From Poa pratensis (lineage: Eukaryota > Streptophyta > Magnoliopsida > Poales > Poaceae), in contig CAMZMU010000062.1 of NCBI GenBank assembly GCA_947311845.1, positions 44,846,030-44,910,029 on the forward strand: a stretch of 64,000 nt of DNA. The letters run 5' to 3'. A program made the translations under genes and the position numbers. Under the pieces are notes generated by a model. It had not been told where the DNA came from and did not search any database. It was given only the letters and a program-made list of their open reading frames with translations. Of the stretch, positions 22,210 to 32,154 are shown one piece after another. Each line of letters starts with the position of its first letter. The stretch's first letter is position 1.

Positions 22210-23639
22210 GAGAGAGGATGAGTGAAACCATGAACCCATGTCCATTGTTCCTATAAGAAACTCACACTTGAGCTTGTCCTCTTGCTGCATAGAGGATTGG
22301 GCTTTCTCTCTTTGAGAGCTGTCACTTGCTACTATTTATTTTCAGCATTGCAACTATACATCCAAAAATACCAAAAACACTTGCATCTTTCATTGTTTTA
22401 TTTATCAAACTTGCTAACCAATACTTTCAGCTCCTCGTGGGTTCGACAACCTTTTCTAATCGAAAGGTACTACAATTGATCTCCTGCACTTGGGAGTCAT
22501 CAAGCGGGCATGTAAATTATTGAAAATCATGCATATGGATGTATGTAGATCAATGAAGTAATTAACGTGTAGTGGAAATCTTTATTTCGTAAACTTCACA
22601 AATGATTCGAGTCGATATGGATATATCCAATTGATCAAATGTTGGTCTGAAAGGTTTTTGATTTGATCAAACAAGTTCGAAGTGAAGTAGAAAAATAAAC
22701 TTAACAAGAAAATCGAATTCCTGCGATACAGATCAAGGAAATAAAGATGTGAGTTATAAGGTTGGCATATCATTGGAAGACTTGTGAGAAGAGTTCCACA
22801 AGTTACGTCACATGGAACACCATAGTGTTATGGTGTGTTTAGACGTCGTAATCACATTCTATTGGATAATGTGTGGTAAATAAAATCTCTTATCGAATTT
22901 TTGTGATCATTGAGGTCATATGGTAGAAACAAAAACATTCACGTTAGATAATAGGGAAACCATCTAATCCGTGGAGGCAATACCATATGAGTGATGGCAT
23001 GGCTTTTAGCCTAGATTGTCATTTCAGTATTTTAGTGTTTTGATGTGATCAAACCTAAAAGCGGATAGATTCATCTTTGTAGTGTATCTAAGATATCAGT
23101 TGGATACGTTTCTCAAGACAAAGGCAAACTGGTTGCTCGAACGTACCTTGCTTAAGAAATAGTTTCTTATCAAGGGTATAAGTGGGAAAGATAGTAGAGC
23201 AAGACGAAGTTAATGAACTTACTCTCTAGACATCAGAGTGGCGCAACGGAAACTGTTTCCGGTGTCGTCCTCCTCGACTGGAAGGAAGCTCATGATAAAG
23301 ATCATAATGCTCTGAGCTCATACTAAGACCGTAGGTGTACGAGGTTGTATTCGGCACTGTGTGGTTCGACAATCTTGTTATAAAGGTCATGTTAATGGAA
23401 CATGACAGACCTACGAACTATGAAGAAGAGATGGTAGACCTAAGTCCAAGAAATGACTACGAGTATCCGAGATAAAATCCATGTACGATTACCAAGTAAC
23501 GACTTGGAAAGATCTTCTTAATGGCATCCAGGTCGTTAAAAGAATATGGAATTTTATGAGAAAATAGACAATGATAAGGATCGATTTGTCGCAAAACAGT
23601 TTCGACATATTCAAAAGTTGACCACAACAAGATTCTGTC

Positions 23640-24110
23640 TCAAGTGGCGAAGCCTAAGTCTATTTAGGGTCGTTTAGCAATTACTATAATTTCAATTAAG
23701 AAATTGATGGATGGATAAAGAAACCGTGTTCCCCAATGGTTACATTAAGGAAGAGTTGTAATCGGTACAACAAGTAGGTTTTGTTGATCCTAAGGATGCT
23801 AGACACGTATGCAAACTTCAGCTGTCCATTCATGGGCTGAAGCAAGCATATCGGAGCTGGAATCTTCACTTTGATAATGTGATCAAAGGATTTAGGAGTC
23901 GTCCAAAATAGTTGAAGAAACCTGCATTTATAAAGAAGTGAGTGGGAGCTAAGTAGCTTTTCTTGATCTTATATGTGAATGGCATATTTGAGTGGGAGGC
24001 AAAAGAAATTCCCTAGTCTTATATGCGGAAGCCGTATTTGAGTGGGAGCTAGTGTCATTCCTGATTTTATATGTAACGACATATTGAGAATGATACAGAT
24101 CCTCTAGTAA
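23640..24110 (+). pseudogene. Copia reverse transcriptase remnant
   Basis: Recognisable blocks are VAKPKSI at the RT start (usual VAKxxSIR), an NGYIKEEL palm segment, GFVDPKDAR.VCKLQ and HGLKQAYRSWN near 23840. The block that should encode YVDD is present as three tandem 50-bp copies, each decayed. Stops and frameshifts are seen throughout. Confidence 0.65.
23941..24087 (+). repeat. 50-bp tandem triplication over the copia YVDD-box
   Basis: Units start AGTGGGAGCT at 23941, AGTGGGAGGC at 23991 and AGTGGGAGCT at 24041; each carries CTTATATG or TTTATATG and a CATATT or CGTATT end. The units have diverged, so the duplication is old. Confidence 0.75.
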
Positions 24111-24730
24111 AGTATAAATGATTATTTAAGTAATTAAATTTTCTATGAATGAAGTTAGGAGTATTAGGCATCGGGTCTATAATTTAATAGATCAAAGGGG
24201 CTTAATAACATTAAGTCAGAATATTTTCCTAGGTTAAGATTCTGAAGTGTTTCATAATAGAACAAGCGAAGAAAAAGTTTCTTGCTTGTATGACTAGGTA
24301 AAATATTAAGTTTATCTTGGCATTTCAGTGATAGCTAATGAAAGAAAAGGATGTTCGACATCCTCTATGCCTCAACCATAGATTCTATCAGACTAAAAAC
24401 TCGACTTGGTGTGACCCAAGTTCTTGGTTGAAGAACGGGTTCTAGAGTGATCCCTAGATGGATCAATGAACAAACGTTAAGTATATTCTTCAGTGCCTAA
24501 GTGGACTGAAGATATGTTTTCTGGTATAGGGTAAGAGTTAAAAGACAACATGCCGTAAAAGGGTTACGATGATGCAAGTTATGACACTGACCCATACGAC
24601 TAGAAATCTCATACAGGAGATGTCCTTTGTTTTGAAGAAAGACATGGTTAGCTTGTGAAGTCGCATCTGAATGCACTGTCGCATAATCTACATAGGTATA
24701 GAAATACATGGCAACTCCAGAAGTAGCAAG

Positions 24731-25681
24731 TGATACGTCCAAAACGTATCTACTTTTCCGAACACTTTTGCTGTTATTTTTCTTCTAACTTGTGTGATTT
24801 GAATACAACTAACACGGACTAACGCTGTTTTCAGCAGAATTGCCCTAGTGTCTTGTTTTTGTGCAGAAAGTCAAAGTTCCGGGAAAATTTCCGAAAAATT
24901 ACAGAAATTCTATTTTCCCAGAAGACCCACGGAGCCAGAAGATGAAGCAAAGAGGGGGCACAGGGGCCCCACACGCACCCTCGGCGCGGCAGAGGTGGGG
25001 CCGTGCCGAGGCATGGTGTGGGCACCTCGTGTGGCCCCCGACGCTCCCCTTTGGACTACATATTGCCTCTGACCTAAAACCATCGGGGGGATCGACACTT
25101 TTTTCAGAAAACCTCCAGAGCTCCGCCGCCATCGAAAACCTTATTTCGGGGATCAGAAACTCCGTTCTGGCACCCTACCAGGATGGGGAATTGGAGGAGA
25201 TCATCGCCATCATCATCACCGCCACCTCTCCATCAACCATCCATGACTTCCCCATCCATGTGTGTGTAATTCCCCGCTGTAGGCTGAGGGGGGATGGTAG
25301 GGATTGGATGACATCATTCATGTAATAATTGTGAGATTGTTAGGGCATGGTGCCTAGTATCCCTTGTTAATACTTTATGTCATTGTTGCAACTTGTTATG
25401 CTTAATGCTTGACACTAGGGCCCGAGTGCCATGATTTCAGATCTGAACATGTTATTGAATCATGAGAATAATTATTGTTTTGGATCATATCTATAAGTTG
25501 TATACACACGTCACTGTCCGGAACCCGAGGCCCCAAAGTGACAGAAATTGGGATAACCGGAGGGGATGGCTGCGACGTGAGGATCATGTGTGTTCACGGA
25601 GTGTTAATGCTTTGCTCCGGTGCTTTACTAAAAGGAGCACCTCAATTACCAGTAGTTTCCCTTGAGACCCCGCTGCAAACG
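24731..25681 (+). repeat. Element D 5' LTR, first part
   Basis: TGATACGTCCAAAACGTATC marks the start. It corresponds to the outer about 950 bp of the 1.4-kb LTR. The last five bases (AAACG, 25677-25681) are the target of element C. Confidence 0.88.
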
Positions 25682-26188
25682 TGTCGTCGTATCGGCATCG
25701 TAGATAGGAGATGGGGGTCCTCTAGCCGCTGGTTAACCGAGGGGGTGAAAGGGAGCGTCGTCGAGGTCGGGATTGAACAAGGCAATTTACCCAGCTTCGG
25801 ATCTCGCTACGGTGGCGATCTCCTACGTGCTGCTATAACTCACTATAATGGCGATAGCCTTGGTCAGGTTACAATGAGTACAAAGTATGCCCTAGAGGCG
25901 TCCCTGGTCCGGCTTATATAGGTGGCCAGACACAGGGTTACAAGGTTGTAACATATCCGGCAAGTATTCTGAGTCCTAAACCTATCCGGCAAGTATGCCG
26001 TCTACCGCCTATGTCTCGATGGCTTCTTGGGCTTCGGTCTTGGGCCTTCATCTTGCCGGCATCCGCCTACCTTGAGTTGCCAGCTATCTGGGCCGCCCGG
26101 CAGGCAAAGCCTTAACCACCACTGCGGGCCACCCTGGACTAGCCGGATTTGCCATGCTGGTGATACCCTAGTTGGTATATCCCCAACA
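25682..26188 (-). repeat. Element C 3' LTR, 507 bp
   Basis: Plus-strand ends are TGTCGTCGTATCGG and TATATCCCCAACA. The polypurine tract on the minus strand (CCAGGGGCTAA) lies just outside at 26189-26199. Confidence 0.9.
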
Positions 26189-26725
26189 TTAGCCCCTGGA
26201 AGGGTTGAAGTTCTTCATGCGCCGTCTTCTTTTGCCGATAACATCCGTCTTGTTTTGTAAGCGTCTGAAGAGCTTGAAGCATTCCACAGTTAAAATAGGC
26301 GGCGGTCCGTCAAAACTAGCCGGAACAGAACCGCCAACATGGGAAAGACGGCCTGACTACTTGTCAGGAATCTTCCTCGTGTGGTCTTGTCAAACTGACA
26401 AGTGCCGTCAAATGTTGACGGATGACGTCATGAGTCCACGACAGTTTGAACCTCATGATTACTTTCCCACTACGCGCGGAAATCGAGGTGGCAGCGTCGC
26501 ACACCATCGCCACCACGTGCAAATCGTGGGCACGTGGCGGAAATCGCGCCCCTGCCTTGTTCCCCGCAGGAATCACGGAGCAGGGAGGATAAAAATCCCC
26601 CAAACCCACCGCACCGTTCCATTCTCCTCTTCCTCGCACAAACCCTCGCCTCTCTCGACTCGAGCGCTCCACCTTCACCACTCCCCACTCCGGCGAACTG
26701 CACCGAGCGGTGCATCCACCAGCAA
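26189..26725 (+). promoter_or_regulatory. Region between C 3' LTR and its antisense gene
   Basis: 537 bp upstream of the antisense ATG at 26726. It should hold the promoter and leader of that gene, read away from the LTR. A GGAGGATAAAAATCCCC stretch at 26582-26598 is a TATA-like candidate about 130 bp before the ATG. No other feature was recognised. Confidence 0.35.
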
Positions 26726-27206
26726 ATGGCGAGCACCGGCGAGCAAAGCCCTTCCGCGGAGGCGATGGCAGCGGCGGCTGCAGCTGCATCTGGATCTGGA
26801 ACTACCTCGGCGGTGGCGAGCTCCACTCCCTCAGCTTCTTCGCTCCCCGCCACGGCCACGGGCGGGGCTCCATCTTCTTCTCCTGCGCCGGCAGCGGCCA
26901 CGGCAACAACAACCTCCCCCATCTCCGCATCCCCAATGGCGACGGCGGACTCTGAGCCTGCGGCCGATCCAGAGGATCCCGCCGGCGAGGACAGCGACGA
27001 AGATGAAGTGGCTGATCTGGGCTCCGGTACTGGCTTCCGTCATGCTTGACGAAGGAGTACATGAGGGAGCTGGAGGAAGGCGGCTTCTTGCCGCCAAGGG
27101 CAGAATGCCTTTGGCGGCTGCCAGGGAAGGAGGCCGTCCCTGAGCCAGAAGATGGAGAAAGGGTCATCTTGACCTCTCATCTCCTGCGCGGTATGACCTT
27201 GCCGCT

Positions 27207-28599
27207 TGATACGTCCAAAACGTATCTACTTTCCCGAACACTTTTGCTATTGTTTTACCTCTAACTTGTGTGTTTTGAATACAACTAATGCGGACTAACG
27301 CTGTTTTCAGCAGAATTGCCCTGGTGTCTTGTTTTTGTGCAGAAAGTCAACTTTCGGGAAAAACACCAGAAAAGATCGCAAACCTCCTATTTTACCAGAA
27401 GACTCACGGAGCCAGAAGGGGAGGCAGAGATGGGCCACGAGTGGCCCAAACCACATGGTGGCGCGGCCTGGGGCCCACCGCGCCAGCCACTGAGGAGGGA
27501 CTCGGGCACCTCCCCGAGTCCCCCTTTCGACTACTTAACCCTCTCTGACCTAAAACGCGAGGGGGTCGTCCACTTCATCCAGAAACATCACCGTACGCCG
27601 CCGCCATCGCGAAACCTATTTCGGGGACCAGAAACTCCGTTCTGGCACTCCGCCGGGACGGGGAATTGGAGGAGATCATCGCCATCATCATCACCGACGC
27701 TTCTCCATCGACCATCCATGTTTCCCCCATCCATGTGTGAGTAATTCCCTGCTGTAGGCTGAGGGGGATGGTAGGGATTGGATGAGATTGTTCATGTAAT
27801 AAGTATAAGATCATTAGGGCATGGTGCCTAGTATCCGTTGTTAGTACTTATTGATGTTGTTGCAACTTGTTGAGCTTAATGCTTGTCACTAGGGCCCGAG
27901 TGCCATGATTTCAGATCTGAACATGTTATTGTTTCATAATGATATGCACTGTTTATTGATCATACCTGCAAGTTGTATACACATATTGTTGTCCGGAACC
28001 CGCGGTCCCAAAGTGACAATAATTGGGACAGCCGAGGGGAATGGCTGCGATGTGAGGATCACATGTGTTCACGGCGTGTTAATGCTTTGCTCCGGTACTT
28101 TATTAAAAGGAGTACCTTAATTACCAGTAGATTCCCTTGAGGCCCGGCTGCCACCGGCTGGTAGGACAGAAGATGTTGTACAAGTTTCTCATTGCGAGCA
28201 CGTACGACTATATACGGAACACATGCCTATGTTTACTTAGTACTTGGATGCTTTATCATTATTATCTGCAATGCCTATGTCTTGATTATTATATGAGCTA
28301 TCTTATCCATGCAGCGCCCGTTCATCCATCCCTATGCCTACAGTGTTTTAATCCTACTGTTTACTGCAATCACTACTGCTGTCTCTATTTACTGCTGCTA
28401 TTATTTCACCGCTACTACTGCTATAAAACTGTTGCTACTGATAATCTGTGTCGAGCAAGACTATTCACAGGTGCAGCTGAATTGACAACTCCGCTGTTAA
28501 GGCTCTCAAGTATTCTTTGGCTCCCCTTGTGTCGAATCAATAAATTGGGTTTTACTTCCCTCGAAGACTGTTGCGATCCCCTATACTTGTGGGTCATCA
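27207..28599 (+). repeat. Element B 5' LTR, 1393 bp
   Basis: Starts TGATACGTCC and ends GGGTCATCA. A CTACTTAAC stretch near 27530 is a weak TATA-like candidate. A GC-rich inverted repeat (GGCGCGG ... CCGCGCC) lies within 27446-27495. Confidence 0.95.
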
Positions 28600-28610
28600 A
28601 GACTATTTTC

Positions 28611-28628
28611 TGGCGCCGTTGCCGGGGA
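28611..28628 (+). other. Element B primer-binding site
   Basis: TGGCGCCGTTGCCGGGGA, 11 bases after the LTR end, identical to A and D. It primes minus-strand DNA synthesis from a tRNA, probably Asp. Confidence 0.85.
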
Positions 28629-28687
28629 GCATAGCTTTATTTGTGAGTTCACTTGTGATCTATATTGCTCGCTGAAATTTATTCATC

Positions 28688-30325
28688 ATGGGTAAAGCTC
28701 GTGATGAGAGGGTCCGTGTATTGCCATCCACTACAAGAAAAGGTACGACACTTAGTACCTCTGCTGCTCTTGACTCACCATCTGTATTGAGTCAACTTGT
28801 TACACCACCACAATCTTCACGTGTTGGTACTACTGCTGAATCTGAAATTGCCTCTGATAATGTTGATGATGCTTCTACTGTGATTGATGAGAATATTTCA
28901 TTAGGTCCACTTTTAGATGCTGCTATTGCTAAGTCTAAACAACTTGAAAATACTAGAACACCTAATGGAAGTCCTACTACTCCTGTTTATTCACCTGAGT
29001 TAAGGGATTATACTTGTGATGATGATCCTGATGAAACTTATGTGGAACTTGATGATGATTTTATTGATAAATGTAATGCTACTACTGGTGCAAGTAATAT
29101 GAGAAATTTTCTTGCACAACATGCTGTTAAATACAAGTTGTCACCTGATCCTAAGTTTGCCACTTCTCCTATAAACATTAAAGATAAGGATTATGATTTT
29201 TCTCTTGATTTATCTCATATATCTATTGTTGAGAAAACTCCTTTTTGTGGCACTAAGAGTGAAAGTGCTGTAGAGCACATGAATGAGCTCTCTACTTTGA
29301 GTGGCTTATTTTCTGATGATATTAAGAAGCGTAGCTATTTTGTTGCTAAGATTTTTCCTTTCTCATTAAAAGATGATGCTAAAGCTTGGTATAACAACTT
29401 GTCTCCTGGTTCTATTACTAGTCCTACTGGTTTGCTTGATGTTTTCTTTCAGAAATATTTCCCTGCTAGTGCTCAACATGATGCTTTGCAGAGAATTTAT
29501 AACTTTGACCAGGAAGATGAAGAGAAACTTCCAGAGGCATGGACAAGGTTTTGCTCTCTTATCAGAGCTCGGCCTGGACATGATTTGGAAAAGCATGATC
29601 TACTTGATATATTTTACAGTGGACTAACTATTGAATCTAGAGCATATCTGGATAGTTGTGCTAGTTGTGTTTTCAGGAAAAGAACCCCTGAAGAAGCTGA
29701 AGAATTATTGGCTAAAATCAGCCAGAATTATGATGATTGGACTCTACCTGCGCCGACCCCCACACCTACACCGACACCAATATCAAAGAAGAGGGGAGGT
29801 ATGATTGAATTGAATGATGAAACAATGAGGGAGGCCAAGAAGACTCTCATTGAGAAGGGTATTAAATCTGAAGATGTGAAGAACCTTCCACCTATTGAAG
29901 ATTTGTGTAAGCCAATTCCTCATCCATCCATAATTGAGGTTCACTCTCTCCACAGGTTCGATGAAGGAGATATTCCCTACTCTAAACCACCTGATCAATG
30001 CTTAGATGAATTTGATAATTATGTTATTAAGCAAGATAATTTTAATATGAGAGTAGAGAATCATTTGCATGAAAACTCTCAAGCTATTAGTAAGTTGCAT
30101 GATATTGTGGAGAGAACCTCCAATGATGTTAAGATGCTTATTAAACATTTCCATATGGTTCAAACTCAAATTGATCAACTCACTAAAGTGCAACAAGACA
30201 TGTTAGCCAATGCTTCTAAAGAAAAATTAAAACCTGTCTATGTTAGCACTAGAAGTGGAGCTCATACTCAGGATCCTTTATATCCTGAGGGACACCTAAA
30301 AGAATTGAACAAGATTCTCAACTAG
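28688..30325 (+). CDS. Element B Gag, intact
   Basis: 545 residues from the ATG at 28688 (MGKARDERV). In order: an acidic, low-complexity N-terminal third with YVELDDDFID; the retrotrans_gag core at about 180-330 (SAVEHMNEL, KDDAKAWYNNLSPGS, FFQKYFPASAQ, ARPGH); a Thr-Pro linker (about 355-368) and a helical C-terminal region ending in a K-poor tail. No CCHC knuckle was found. This is the only uninterrupted Gag of this family in the window. The frame ends at a TAG at 30323, 37 bases after the protease frame opens one base back. Confidence 0.9.
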   Translation: MGKARDERVRVLPSTTRKGTTLSTSAALDSPSVLSQLVTPPQSSRVGTTAESEIASDNVDDASTVIDENISLGPLLDAAIAKSKQLENTRTPNGSPTTPVYSPELRDYTCDDDPDETYVELDDDFIDKCNATTGASNMRNFLAQHAVKYKLSPDPKFATSPINIKDKDYDFSLDLSHISIVEKTPFCGTKSESAVEHMNELSTLSGLFSDDIKKRSYFVAKIFPFSLKDDAKAWYNNLSPGSITSPTGLLDVFFQKYFPASAQHDALQRIYNFDQEDEEKLPEAWTRFCSLIRARPGHDLEKHDLLDIFYSGLTIESRAYLDSCASCVFRKRTPEEAEELLAKISQNYDDWTLPAPTPTPTPTPISKKRGGMIELNDETMREAKKTLIEKGIKSEDVKNLPPIEDLCKPIPHPSIIEVHSLHRFDEGDIPYSKPPDQCLDEFDNYVIKQDNFNMRVENHLHENSQAISKLHDIVERTSNDVKMLIKHFHMVQTQIDQLTKVQQDMLANASKEKLKPVYVSTRSGAHTQDPLYPEGHLKELNKILN

Positions 30326-31377
30326 CTGAAAATCCAGTTTCTCCTTCTAAGAAAAAGAAGAAGAAGAAACATAAAAATGTTGTAGAATCCTCTGAAACTG
30401 TTAATGATCCTAATAGTATATCTATCTCTGATGCTGAAACTGAAAGTGGTAATGAACTTGATAGTGATAAGGATAAAAATGATGCTCTTGATAAAGAAGT
30501 TAGTGAAAAGGAACCTGAAAAGCATACTAAAAACACAAAGTACACTAAGGAAGACTTCATTGCTAAGAAACATGGTAATGAAAGGGAACCTTGGGTTCAA
30601 AAGCAAATGCCTTTTCCAACTAAGAAACTAAAATCAAAGGAAGAAGAACATTATAATAAATTTTGTGAATGGATGAAACCCTTGTTCTTGCAAATTCCTT
30701 TGACTGATGCTATTAAATTGCCTCCTTACTCAAAGTATATGAAAGATATTGTTTCTAACAAGAGGAAAATTCCTAATGAGGAAATTTCTACTATGCTTGC
30801 TAATTATTCTTTCAATGGCAAGGTTCCTAAGAAGCTTGGAGATCCAGGTATACCAACCATCCCTTGCTCCATCAAGAATAATTATGTTAGAACTGCTTTA
30901 TGTGATTTGGGAGCAGGAGTTAGTGTTATGCCTTTTTCTCTCTATAAGAGACTCTATCTTGATAAATTGATACCTACTGATATATCTTTGCAAATGGCTG
31001 ATAAATCTACTGCTGTTCCTGTTGGCATTTGTGAGGATGTCCCTGTTCAAGTGGCTAACAATTGTTTAATTTTGACTGATTTTGTTGTTCTTGAAATGCC
31101 TGAAGATGATAATATGTCTATTATTCTTGGAAGACCTTTTCTAAATACTGCAGGTGCTGTTATTGATTGCAATAAAGGAAAAGTAACTTTCAATGTTAAT
31201 GATAAAGAACATACTGTTTATTTCCCCAAGAAAGTTGACAAGATTTATGGAGTCAATACCATCTCCAATTTTAAAACTATCAAAGTGGGAAGTATTGATT
31301 GCCCTATATATGATCATCAAGAAGGATATCAAAACATTATGATTGGATCCATATCAATACAATACAAGGTAACATGA
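30289..31377 (+). CDS. Element B aspartic protease with linker, -1 frame to gag
   Basis: The frame is open from 30289 to the TGA at 31375; the first ATG in it is at 30607. A poly-lysine stretch (K7 near 30345) and an acidic Ser/Asp/Glu linker precede the protease fold. The fold has CDLGAGVSVMP near 30905 and ILGRPFLNTAGA near 31125. It would mature Gag. With no start codon before 30607 it would need a -1 shift from gag, or internal initiation. No RT follows: the next 550 bases are non-coding. Confidence 0.8.
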   Translation, partial: GTPKRIEQDSQLAENPVSPSKKKKKKKHKNVVESSETVNDPNSISISDAETESGNELDSDKDKNDALDKEVSEKEPEKHTKNTKYTKEDFIAKKHGNEREPWVQKQMPFPTKKLKSKEEEHYNKFCEWMKPLFLQIPLTDAIKLPPYSKYMKDIVSNKRKIPNEEISTMLANYSFNGKVPKKLGDPGIPTIPCSIKNNYVRTALCDLGAGVSVMPFSLYKRLYLDKLIPTDISLQMADKSTAVPVGICEDVPVQVANNCLILTDFVVLEMPEDDNMSIILGRPFLNTAGAVIDCNKGKVTFNVNDKEHTVYFPKKVDKIYGVNTISNFKTIKVGSIDCPIYDHQEGYQNIMIGSISIQYKVT

Positions 31378-31932
31378 GTGTTTCATGATGTTTAAATCAT
31401 TTGTGTCATGTAAATTTATTTGGTGCCAAGACTTGATCAACCTTGTTATCAAATGTATTTGCATACATGAAAGAGCTAAACAGCATTTCTTTCTTCAACT
31501 TTGTTTTACCTCCTGTAGTGATAATTAGGTTGCAAAAGTTTAGTTGTTTTGAATTTTAAAAATAATTTTTCTGCCCAAGTTTTATTAATTTAAATATCCA
31601 GATTTCATGCAAATTGAAAGTTTTCAAAACTCTGTAAAAATTATACCATTGGTCCTATTTTTCAAAGAGCATCGTGGGAGTGCCTGGTGCTGACCAAGGG
31701 GACCCACCATGGGGTCAAACCACATGGTGGCGCGGCTGCCCCTTGGCCGCGCCAGCCACTGAGGTGGGGCACCCTTGGCCCTCCAGCAGTTCCCCCACCT
31801 ACCACTTCTTCCTCTTGCATCACTCAGCTCGTTTTTCTCTCTCACACTCGAGTTTTTGCTGTTCTTCCTCGCGATTTCGATCTCTTTGTTCAGCCCATCT
31901 CAGCTGCTGAGATTTGGGGCAATTGCTCTCAG
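31378..31932 (+). promoter_or_regulatory. GC-rich leader upstream of ORF-X (element B)
   Basis: About 300 bases of AT-rich spacer are followed by a GC-rich segment at 31715-31764 that repeats a part of the LTR (ACCACATGGTGGCGCGG). A CT-rich stretch leads to the splice donor at 31933. It looks like a 5' UTR and could include an internal promoter; that is inference. Confidence 0.4.
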
Positions 31933-32151
31933 GTATGTGACTCCTCCATGTATCCAAGTAGAATTTTGTTTAGTAAGTATACCTTGAGTATTTTGCTGCT
32001 GTAGGTGACTTGTTAAGTGAGTATGCATGCTTGTTCTATGTTGATATAATCAGTTTTGATGCATGTTTAGTCCTCTAGCAAGTCCATATAGTAGTTCCCC
32101 TCATTTGTATGCTTCAAAGATAATTTTTATGATATGTGTCAAAAATTTCAG
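31933..32151 (+). other. Putative intron upstream of ORF-X (element B)
   Basis: TCTCAG|GTATGTGACTCCTCC at the 5' end and AATTTCAG|AGG at the 3' end, 219 bp, with the ORF-X ATG three bases downstream at 32155. The same ends bound a 217-bp segment in element A. A T-rich tract precedes the acceptor. Confidence 0.55.
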
Positions 32152-32154
32152 AGG

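Larger units (their letters stand above)
18258..22502 (+). mobile_element. Element G: Athila-like solo LTR, split by F
   Basis: It starts TGATGCATG at 18258 and ends GAGTCATCA at 22502, flanked by AGCGG at 18253-18257 and 22503-22507. Only the beginning (18258-18901) and the end (about 22210-22502) of one LTR belong to G; everything between is F. There is a single LTR with an intact target duplication, hence a solo LTR left by recombination. The middle of the G LTR is lost at the junction near 22209. Confidence 0.75.
18130..22960 (+). pseudogene. Copia pre-integrase and integrase remnant (split by G)
   Basis: The segment before 18257 contains MKKLHSDG, the copia GAG-pre-integrase signature. 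It continues after 22508 with ACKLLKI, then FTNDSSRYGYI (integrase core, D to N at the first catalytic position region), and GTPQ...RRNHILLDN near 22820-22860. The frame joins exactly at the AGCGG duplication. Several stops make it non-functional. Confidence 0.65.
17498..24730 (+). mobile_element. Decayed Ty1/copia relic, interrupted by a solo LTR
   Basis: Two pieces (17498-18257 and 22508-24730) read as one copia polyprotein on the plus strand once the insertion at 18258-22502 is removed: pre-integrase region, integrase core, RT and part of RNase H. Stops and frameshifts are frequent throughout, so this is one of the oldest elements here. The 5' side is cut by element A and the 3' side by element D. 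No copia LTR is visible inside the window. Confidence 0.75.

Noticed and set aside
26205..27143. 312-codon plus-strand ORF over the start of the antisense gene
   Set aside because: Arg/Pro-rich out-of-frame shadow; the frame starting at 26726 carries the recognisable continuation.
28137..28634. 165-codon ORF at the LTR/PBS border of B
   Set aside because: It lies over the LTR end and primer-binding site and is repeated in the 3' LTR with a different end; not coding.
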